This document shows, piece after piece, positions 1 to 9,399 of a stretch of DNA of 64,000 bases. Within the stretch, counting starts at the first letter, position 1. Every line of letters starts with the position of its first letter. The stretch comes from Pythium myriotylum (Eukaryota > Oomycota > Peronosporomycetes > Pythiales > Pythiaceae). The position numbers and the translations under genes are program-made. The notes beneath the pieces were generated by a model. That model was not told the origin of the DNA. It worked only from the letters and a program-made list of their open reading frames with translations, and searched no databases. Where the stretch lies: contig JALJCQ010000016.1 in assembly GCA_023091665.1 (NCBI GenBank), positions 310,001-374,000 of the forward strand. The letters run 5' to 3'.

Positions 1-796
1 CCGAGACAGTAACTGCAAAGGCACTTCGAGATATCATTGCGCTCGGGCGTAGGCGAGGAATCTGAGCAGGGAGTAGCACTCGGCCCCCGCCCAGACTAAA
101 GTCGTTGACGTACAGCACGGAGGTTGAACCGATTTCAATGTTGAACACACAACCTCCGGCAACATGACCAGCATGATATGCTGCAATCTTCAAGTGTTCA
201 CTGATGACAATTGAAGACTTAAGCCCAATGCCGTTGGTTCGTCGGAATGATGACTGGACATCCTTCGCATCATATGGAGTTGACTTGTCTTTTGCCTTGC
301 CAAAGAGAGTGTTCCTAAGCAAAAAAGTGGAAAAAGTTCGTACGTATCACCTTGGGTGCTTGTGCGCAGTACATGCCTACCAGTACTCAGCGAGAAGATG
401 AGGCCCAAGCGCTTTGGTCCCATGCGTCATGACGACTGGGAAGGGCAGTTGTGGCTGCTGCGCGTTAATGATGCCCGTTCTCTCAGTCAGGAACGGCAGG
501 AAGAAGCACGTTTCCGGTCGGTAATCCGTGATGAGAACCGCCGTGAGCGGCATCTCGGAGTCTCGCCGGACGAGATCCTTAAGATCGGCGAGGAACTGCG
601 CCTCGACGTGGCTCGCGCTGGGGACCGCGCCGTCCTCGTCGCTTTCCGCCGCTTCGCGTCTGCCCGCCGCAACGCCGCCGTCGGCGAAGTTGAGGGCCTT
701 GACCTCTCCGCATCCCAAGAGGACGGTCGTGCCCGTGGCCTCGTCCTGCAGCAGGAAGGCGGCGCCATCGCCGAGCCGCTCGAGTGCGATGCTCAT
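1..796 (-). CDS. INTS11/CPSF73-like metallo-beta-lactamase/beta-CASP protein, active site lost (partial)
   Basis: Exons 796..381 and 314..1; the intron (380..315) starts GTAGGC and ends GCTTAG. The gene runs off the left edge. The fragment follows the INTS11/CPSF73 fold: an LLxCG strand near residue 25, LPFLTERTG after the second metal-motif position, a VMTHGTKAL segment matching the MTHPTKA strand of INTS11, and AYHAGHVAGG matching AYYAGHVLGA. The metal-binding motifs are changed throughout: the first Asp (LLDCG) is Gly, HxHxDH reads TDYRPET near residues 85-91, and the GD of YTGD reads ND in LYVNDFS. INTS11 and CPSF73 are the RNA endonucleases of the Integrator and pre-mRNA 3'-end machineries. 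This copy should be unable to cut and may be a scaffold paralogue, as INTS9 and CPSF100 are to INTS11 and CPSF73. Family membership looks secure; the exact paralogue and role are open. The start is the first ATG before the conserved block. Confidence 0.72.
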
Positions 797-1204
797 ATAT
801 CCCAATCTGGAGAGCTCTCGCACACGGGTCGTCGAGGACCCGGGTTCTTTGCGGGTTTGCGGCCGCGAGCCTGTCCGACACAGATGACTGACCCATTTCG
901 GCCCAGCCGCACTGAATTTTTCGCATCTTGAAGATCGGGTGGGGATGCATCCGCGCGAACCCACGAAGGTCCAGACCCGCACGCCGGGTGAGCCATTTGT
1001 GGGCGAGAGGGCACTATGTGAGCCGAGCCAAAGTGGCTGCAAGTGATTAATCCCTCGCGCGAGTGCCTCCCGCTGGCTGCTGAGATACACCTGGGTCGCT
1101 CGTCGCTCGCTGCATGGCATTCTCATCGAAGACGAACACGGCGCCCGGGCGCGAGACCAGCGAGCACCATTTTCGGCTTCCCGTCCGTCGAAACTGTCGT
1201 GGCC
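797..1204. other. Divergent intergenic region
   Basis: Shared upstream region of the INTS11-like gene (-) and the PH/RasGEF gene (+). It should hold both promoters. No core-promoter motif or RNA gene could be picked out with confidence. Confidence 0.5.
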
Positions 1205-4200
1205 ATGGGAAGCGGCCGGCGCAGCATCAGCAGCTCAGGCAGCAGCAGCAGCGACGCGCGGCCCCGACGGCCCCACGCGCTCTCGGTGCCCGACGTCAAG
1301 GCGACCAGCGGCCACCTCGATTTCCTGCGCCGCATGGGCTCTCGCTCGCTCAACGAGGAGCAGATGATTGCGTCGACGTACTCGGACGGCAGTGAGAGCA
1401 CGACCAGCAGCATCGACGGCGGACGTCTACGCAACAGTCTGCCCGAACGCGCGACCGGTGACGCGAGCCTCCTCGTGCGCCATGGAACGGACCCGCACTT
1501 GAACGACCGATACTATGCCTCTTTACGAGAAATGGGCAACTACGTCAAGATGGGCTGGCTGACCAAGCAAGGACACGTATGGTATGTGGACGGTATCAGA
1601 GACTTTGATGCAATCAGCGTGTGACGAATGGATTCTGGCGCTAGGAAAAACTGGAAGAGTCGTTTCTTCGTTCTGTTCCACGATGGTACTCTCGCGTATT
1701 ACAAATCCAAGAGCAAGACGCGCATGAAAGGGTGCATCAAACTGAACGAAGGGGTCGTCTCGATCCAGCACGTCGACATTCGAAGGTCAAGCAAACCCTA
1801 CGTTATCCAAGTCGAGAAAGGCTATTACCGCATGTGGTGCTGCTGCTGCAGCCAGTTAGAGGCTGAGCTATGGGTCAACGCTCTGCGTTTCGCTAGACAG
1901 AGTGCACCCCCGTGTTTTGAGCCCCTGCTGACTGTTGATGAGGAGCAGATCGTGTGTGTAGCTGTGAACCGCCAACTAAACAAGATTTTCGTCACAGACT
2001 CTCGGATTATGTCGATGCTTCAAGCCTACAAGAATCAAATAACCCATACGCATACTGTCGAGAGATTGTACCAGGCCATCATTCGACTTGAAGATGCGAT
2101 TCTGGATCGGTATCAAGGTTATCTTTACATGGACCCAGATGTTGAGTTACTTTCAGGCAATGAGCTCGTGAAGCTGTTGCGACGTCATGTGGAAGACAGA
2201 GCTTTTATCCCTGTTGCTCATTTGATATATAGCAGCTTGGATAACTCAAGAATTCGTGCTGCTCGCAATCGCATCGCAAAGAATATTAAGCTGCTGAAGA
2301 TCAAACCGCAACGACACTTCGGGGTTCCAAACGATGTCGCGGACATTTCGTCTGACTGGACCCAAGCTATCATCATCATCAATGCGCTCGATTGCATGTC
2401 CCTGATCTCGCACAAGATCGAACTGATTGTTAGTGCTGCGAACTCGATCATCTCACGGGTCGCGCAGCATCATGGGGCGCTCGCAGAAATCTCCGACCAA
2501 ACTCTCACGGCCATATTCCGGTTCGTTCTCGTCAACAGCACTCTTGACGATATCGCTATGCTGCACGCTCTCTTGAAACCAGTTTATCTTCAGCATCCGG
2601 CGTGCCAGAATCAGAGAAGCGTCATTGCGGCGTTTATCGACGCCATCGCATGGATTGACTCGTACCAGGTCTCCAAAGACGATGATTCCAAGTCAGCCTT
2701 CTCCGATGGAGTCTCGATAGCATCAGCTCGGGTCGACGTCTCCATTTCCACAGCAGATGTTGGTGTCCTCTTTACAACTGATGGAAATGGTCGTGGGGCC
2801 ATCGTTCACACAGTCCGCAAGCTCTCTCAAGCTGCTTTGAGCGAGAAGATCGTCCCAGGACTCTCTCTCATAGCGATAAACGGTGAGCCTGTCATCCTTA
2901 TGTCATTTCGTGAAATTTGCCACCGTCTGCGTACTGCAGCCCTACCGAAACGGCTTACGTTTCTTCCCGAGTTTTTCTACTACCAGCTTCTTTCGCTGGA
3001 TAGTGACATGTATCAATATTTGCTATGCCTCGGTGCAGGTCGAGGCGACAAAGACTCAGTTGCTTGGCTCATCGGGTCCCAGCTTGATGTGAACGGTTTA
3101 AGCTCATGGGAGAAAACTCGTGGACAACAAGTATTGGGGTTCAAACCTCCGAGCAGCCGAGGCAGTGCCTTACATGCAGCTGTACACAATGGGCACCGTG
3201 CAATGGTGGATTACCTCATCCGGTTGGGTGCCAAACCAAACATTCAAGATCACCATGGTCGAACGCCTCTACATCTGCTGTCAACGACTTCGCTGGAAAT
3301 GGTACCAATCATTGAAGAGTTGAAGGGTGCCGGCGCAAGTCTGGATGCGAGTGACCGAGACGGTGTGACACCACTCATGGCGATGGCTCGTCGTGGTTCA
3401 CTTGAAGGTGTGACGACTTTACTTGCACTTGGCGCGAATCTCGATGCGATCGCATGGTCGACAGGTTATACTGCTTTGGAATATGCAGTTGTCTTCGGAG
3501 CTATCGAGGTGGTCGAGCTACTGCTGTCGAAAGGGGCAAATCCAAACCTCACAACACTCGATGGTGATACGAGTTTGCACCTCGCTTCCGCGGCTGGAGA
3601 TACTGAAATTCTAGCACTACTAGTGAAGTACAACGGAGACGTGAACAAGCGCAATCGGTACGGGCAAGTTCCTGCAGCGGTTATTCTATCACAGGTTGCA
3701 CGGCGTCCACCTTCATCTGCGAAGGAATGCTTTGAAATTCTTGTGCAAGCAGGATGCGAGCTCGGTATACGAGACCTTCTTGGCCGCAATCTCTTCCATC
3801 TTGTCAGACTGTGTAATGACGACAATATCTGCGAGGTCCTAGAGAGAAGTGTTGGGTTGCCTGACGTGAACAGAAGCCTCAGCGTCGATATATTTGGGTG
3901 CACACCGCAAGACTACAGCTTTACGGTCACTGCACCTGAAGCCTCGAGACCCCCTTCTCGTGTGCGACACCCATGCCAACTCTTCTTGTGGTCTAAGAGT
4001 GACCCGAACGGATCTGGTCGTCGGCACTCGTTGCTGTCTCGTTCGAAATCGTTCGAAGACATCATGCATAGTCTACTCCATGACGTGTCAGTTGATCTTG
4101 CGGAACTAGTGGCTTTCGTCTTGTTCTTGGAGTCATTCTCAAGTCTTGATGCCGTGCTGAACTACTTGCGAGAACGTATTTCGAACGGGTCACAAGGTAC

Positions 4201-5820
4201 GACAGCATGTGCTGCAGCTTTTTTTCCCTCATGCTGTAACTTGCCTTATGTACATGCTAAATAGGCCGCAACGCGGTTCGTTTCATCGTGGTTCTTATGC
4301 TCTTCAAGCTCCGCCATAGCAAGGAGAGCGACGGTATCACGCACGAGTTGGTCTCCGTGCTCGATTCATACTGCCCGCAAACGTCCACGAAGTCTGTCGC
4401 TGTTCTTGAAGACTGCAAGGCTATGCTTGCGGAGTACTTCTTTATCAGAGGTAGTCCGAAATGCCTGGAAAATTATGCGTCAATCCCAATCACAGTTCAG
4501 GAACTGTACGGGAAAGAACAACCACCAAGTTTTTCGGCTCCGTTCCCCAGAAACATCTTCGTGTGAGCACGTACTTCGACCGCGTCTCACCACTCTATTT
4601 GCTAACGTGGTATTCGATTCTGTAGCCAAGTAGAGCCTTCTCAATGGGCAGAACACTGTACACTGCTCACCCACACACTATTCTGCAGCATTCCAGGTGG
4701 GGGTATTTATATGTCAATATTTCACGTTGCATTCTGATGTCCAGTTGTTGTCACCAACAGTGGAGGACTTTGTGACTGTCGGATCAAAGGCTCAGCATTC
4801 ACCTCAGTTTCTCAGTGCGAAGCGCTGGTTTCAGCATGTGAGTAACGTCGAATACTTCGCTTGCTGATGTTGAGCGTTAACGGGTACTCGTAATTCCAGC
4901 TGACCGCCTACGTCATCAACGCCGTTCTTGTTGAAGACACTTGTGACGGAAGAGTAGAAGTCATAGAGTTCTTCCTCTCAGCTGCTGAGTGTTGTCTTGC
5001 GCTGCGGAATTTCGACACGCTTGCTGCCATACTCTACGCGCTCCAGTCTACAGCAGTTCAGAGATTACGGCGTACCTTGGATTGTGTACGTACTGATTAG
5101 CTGCTTCCTTCTGGATTCTTGGCTTCTAAAACGCTGTCGTCGTTATCTTGAAGCTTCCCGACGAGTCAAAGAGACTGCTTGGAAAGATGCAAGGGCTTTC
5201 TGACAAAGGGTGCCGTGAGGTCAACAAGCTCATGCACGCAGCGGAGAATCCAAGCATGCCGTATATTGGTCTATATCTTCAGGTACGAAAGAAAGACAGA
5301 AAGAATCTAGACGGCATCTGACTGTGAGTTCCCATAGGGCTTTGTCGGTTTGAACGAGCTTCCTGTATTTGAGAAAACAGAACTAATCAACGGGGGTCGC
5401 CTACGTAAGATGGGCGAGTTGGCGGTAGAAATTTTGCACCGCCGCTCATTTGCCTATCACCTACCGTTTTACGGTGATGTTGACGTGAGTACCGCTTGTG
5501 ATTTCTCAAATATCGAGATCCCAACCTGACGGAATCCTTCGTTTTCTCAGGCTATCCTTCATGTCCAACTACCGTTTCCGTCAGACGAAAATCGATACTC
5601 GCGCTCTCTTCAGTTGGAACCTCGGGAGGCTGGTGCAGCACCACTAGGGGATCCTTCAAGAAATACTCCAGCTGAAGACCTGGATCTGGACAATGAAGTT
5701 CGCGAGTCCATTGGGTCAGAAGGAACGTTTGGCATTCGCCAGTGGTTCCGCATGCAAAAAGTAGTTCATCGGAATCGGTCGCGTTCGTCAACACAGCCTG
5801 CAGCGTATGAATGGGTCTAA
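1205..5820 (+). CDS. PH - VPS9-like - PDZ-like - ankyrin - RasGEF multidomain signalling protein
   Basis: Nine exons: 1205..1581, 1645..4196, 4265..4562, 4626..4696, 4761..4837, 4900..5085, 5154..5282, 5338..5484 and 5551..5820. They keep frame to give about 1368 aa. A Ser-rich N-terminus leads into a PH domain split by intron 1 (GWLTKQGHVW then KNWKSRFFVLF). Residues about 200-470 include a helical block resembling a VPS9 (Rab5 GEF) domain. Next comes a PDZ-like segment (VPGLSLIAINGEPV), then ankyrin repeats (GSALHAAVHNGHRAMVDYLI, GRTPLHLL, GDTSLHLASAAGDTEILALL). The C-terminal third is a RasGEF catalytic domain: VEPSQWAEHCTLLTHTLF, RNFDTLAAILYAL, MPYIGLYLQ. The protein probably activates a Ras-family GTPase at membranes and perhaps a Rab as well. 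PH, ankyrin and RasGEF calls are firm; VPS9 and PDZ are weaker. The last five introns sit inside or next to the RasGEF domain, and correct splicing is needed to see it at all. Confidence 0.85.
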
Positions 5821-6684
5821 TAATGACGGGTGAAGATTTCGCCCTATTTACTCATGATCGAGGTCACGCTTCGATTTAATCTGCTCAATTGATCCTTCGA
5901 TGACGTCAAGCCATTGGATTTGCAGCTAAAACGCATCGCTATCTATCCCCGATTGGGTCTGACTTGTGATCAGATTCTTGCGAGCATTTAGTCACCACGA
6001 TCACCAGAAACATTGTGAGTCAGTCCGATAACAGGAGGTATTTCGAACCAGACCAAGAGAGCCTCAGTTCTGTGAACGAAACGAGTTTTGCTCTCGCAAG
6101 CTAACATTACTCTAAGAACTGCCCTTCAAAGGGCCGAATCCCCTCCATATCAACACAAAATCAGTGAAGTGACTCGTCTTCCTCGACTGATGTTACTCGG
6201 CCTCTCTCCCCAGTAACGAGCACACCCAGGATAAACAAAACGGCGACTAGTGCTTTGGGACACTCTAAGATGTTTCCAATCCTCAAAGTACAGAATACTT
6301 ACGAAACACCACCGAGACCAATATTCTCGTCGAAAATGCGGCGCCAGTCGCAGCGTCGGACACCAAGCGCTGACCATTGTTGCGTTGAGGCCAACACCAA
6401 CTCCGGCATCCATAGGTCAAAATAGGCTATTATTTTATCAAATCAAATCGAAGTTGAAGTTTCCCTTTGAAATCCTCCACCCCCAAATCGAGAAAGGTGA
6501 ATGAAGATGAAGCAGCAGCGACTCGGCGACGTATTGAAGGTGGCGTTGCGGGCGCTGGTTCTCGCTTGGGACGCACGAACTCACTACAAGATGCGCTTGG
6601 GAGGAGCAGCTCCGGGCCCGCGAGAAGTGGGCTGCGTTTGAAGCGCTCGCCGCAGGGCGAGACGTCTGCCTCGCCCCGATATCG
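5821..6684. other. Intergenic region with possible coding-like stretch near its end
   Basis: Mostly AT-richer non-coding sequence between two genes on the same strand. Positions 6598-6684 read in frame with the next gene (WEEQLRAREKWAAFEALAAG) but lack an upstream in-frame ATG before a stop near 6535. Either an unplaced 5' exon exists or this is leader sequence. Nothing else was recognised. Confidence 0.4.
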
Positions 6685-9276
6685 ATGAAAACCAAGCATG
6701 ATGCAGTCGACATCGATAACCTCAGCAAGCTCATTACCATTGAGCAGAAGAAGGCGAACTACGATCATGTATGGTACTTGGAATGGGCTCGATTCATAAA
6801 CTGTGTTGACACGAGTGGTCCCGACAGGTGCTTACACTCATAAAGTCAGACCATTTCGATTGTCCTTTGATAACCATGATGCGAACTAAGAATTTGTTAT
6901 GGACAGGTGTATTCGGTGGTATTTACTCGAAAATGAGGCCGCTTTCCGAGTCTTGGCGAAAGGAAAGCTGATGAACGCCGTACTGGCGGTAATCTCGGCC
7001 TTGCGGGAGAAAGAAGCAGCCCGTACGTGGTATCATGCAAAATTATACGTGCGTGTCACTAAGCCCAATGGCAGCTGCAGTGCAAGGTAAAACTTCACGA
7101 CTTCAGTCGTTATTGGTCAGCATCTCGGACATGGTGAGTTGCTTGCCTCTAATGAACATCAGACTAGCTAACCAAGCTAGTAGTTTGAGTGGGAGTTCTT
7201 CGGTGATGGCCACTATTCTGAGCTTGTTGAACAAGTGCTGCTCGTTCTCACTACGTGCGACAACTATGCTGGAAGTCTATCTGCCGATGCAGCGACTGTG
7301 TTGATGGCGATGTGCTCGGCCAAAGTATCGGTCGTTATCGACTGTCTAACGTCATCAAGGATGTGTTTCGACATGCTCAAAGGAGTAGTGCATGGTCTTC
7401 CTCGTGGAAAGAGTTTCTATTTTCAGGCGCTTGTTCTCGAGGTTGTTTATCGGATGTATCGGCACAGCAAGAAGAGCTACAACGAGAAAACATCTCGCGC
7501 CATTGACGAACTAATAAGTGCGCTCCCGAACGATATCGCTCAGGCAGTGAGCAGCATCCACCCGAAGGTGGCTCTTCTTCCTACTTCTCTCGGAACCATA
7601 TGCGACTTACTATTCCGCACTTGATTAGACTTTCCGCGATGATACACGTACCTTGTTGAATTCATTCAACAAGCGAGTTGGAGTGATCAAATCGTATCGA
7701 CTGTCGAAGTTTCGATGCCTTGGTGCAGGTCTATCGAACAGCAAAGTACCGTTCGTGGCATAATGTTGTACTGACATTGACTTACTCAAATTCATGCGAA
7801 TAGCTCGCAATTGAACCCACTGGGTGGTTGGACGTGGGCGGAACGATGCTTGAGATCGAAGCCAAAGTCAATTTTGGCAACCAAACAGTCGACAGCACCA
7901 TAAAGATTCCGTTCGATAGCATCTCCGATGCCAAAATCCAACGAGCCTCAGGAGAGGTTCTTCTCCTATCGTTGAATGACGCTATTTATCTCGATGAGCT
8001 GATCGAAGGCATCAGCGATCGAAAATTGTCGACCGCCAAGAGCTTACAACTACTCATTTGTATCAGCGAAAATGTATGTGTGGGCATCGCAGGAGACATC
8101 ATTGTGCTGATGCGGACCGATGATTTAGGCAACAGACCAAGTTCTGGAGACCATCAACAATCGTCTGCACGTGAAAGCACCAACCTCTGTCGTTGAGATT
8201 GTTGCACTTCTAGATCCAGTGGAAACGGCGGGGATTCCAGCACTCAATAAGGTTGTATGGTCCATTTCAGTTCCGAGATATCAAATCTGACCCAAACCAT
8301 ACTCAGAACGATCCAGCGTCAATTGATGAAAAATCACAGACGCCCAAATGTGCCGGAAACGTTGAATCAGCGCAGTTTCCTCGGAAACGTAGTCGAGATG
8401 GCGGGGAACTTGGTTACGGGCGTGGAGTTCTACTGTCTTCGAGAGCTTTCGCACATGACACTTCAATAACTCCGCAAGTGAAGCAGCCCCAAGCTGTGGA
8501 GACTACGCAAGCAATTGCATTGGTCACCCATCGTACACCAGAGTTAGCGTTTGAAAAGATCGATCCCGTTCTGTCTTGCTCTTCACCAACGAGGCAACAT
8601 TCCGAGACAAACGTCATCCTCGACGAGAATGCTGTTGGACGTGATCGAGGTACACAAGGTAGATTGGCACGTTATCTGACCTGAAACATTCTAATAGCTT
8701 AATTCTGGTACTTTTCTCTGTGGAGATGATGATGCGACCCAAGATGATCCAGTTGCGCAGAGGCACGCGTTTCGTGCGTTCCAGTCCAATCAGATGAGTC
8801 AGCTCCGGGCGCTAGTAGAAGATATCATGGAAAGCAATGCTCAGTACCAGCACTTCCAAGCTGTGCAGCTTTGCGGGAATACGTCAGCAGGTATCGGCAT
8901 GCGACTTTTACAGAAGCGACAAGACGAAGAGACGAATCAACCCTTCGAAGGTTTACTGTCTTCTCTTACCACTAACACAAACCTTCGTACCGAGAAGACG
9001 ATTCATCGCGTGGGTCTCCAACGTGCCGCATCGTCCGGGGTACTAAATGTATCACGGCCAACAGCGCAGATTTCTGCTTCTAGCGATAAAGTCTTGAAAA
9101 ATTTCTACGACGGGAGTATGAACGAACTGCATAAGGCTTTACACCGAGTGGAGAAGAAGCTCCGGACCCAGTCGACCCAAACCATTGCTCAAGCAAAACA
9201 AAAACTACTGGAGATTGAGGACACCTTCAACACCGAAGACTTGCACACCGTGCAGAAAATGCTGCAGAGAGTTTAG
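6685..9276 (+). CDS. SYCP2-like meiotic chromosome-axis protein
   Basis: Proposed exons: 6685..6773, 6907..7022, 7075..7133, 7184..7567, 7629..7745, 7804..8073, 8129..8251, 8307..8649 and 8726..9276 (about 683 aa, all junctions in frame). The order of features follows vertebrate SYCP2: an N-terminal helical ARM-like domain (SDMFEWEFFGDGHYSELVEQ aligning with the QKMVAWFEKSKD region), a segment with DDTRTLLNSFNKRVGVIKSY matching the ETDCR-FLN-GDKRRV stretch, then a beta domain beginning TGWLDVGGTMLEIEAKVNFG that matches EKLEEFWIDFNLGSQ and resembles Spt16M. A disordered linker follows, and the C-terminus is a coiled coil (ELHKALHRVEKKL, about the last 60 residues). SYCP2 forms the axial/lateral elements of the synaptonemal complex with SYCP3. 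The 5' end is uncertain (ATG at 6685 chosen), and the donor before 8726 could be 8650 or 8659. Identification rests on reading, not a search. Confidence 0.7.
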
Positions 9277-9399
9277 ATCCAATGGTGGAGAACTTGGATG
9301 TTAACGTTTGCGAGACCGATGTCTATGTTAGCCTTGTCTTCATTCGCAACACTATTTCCTCGTCGAGTCAAAGACTGATGCTGTTCTTAGTCGAGTCAT

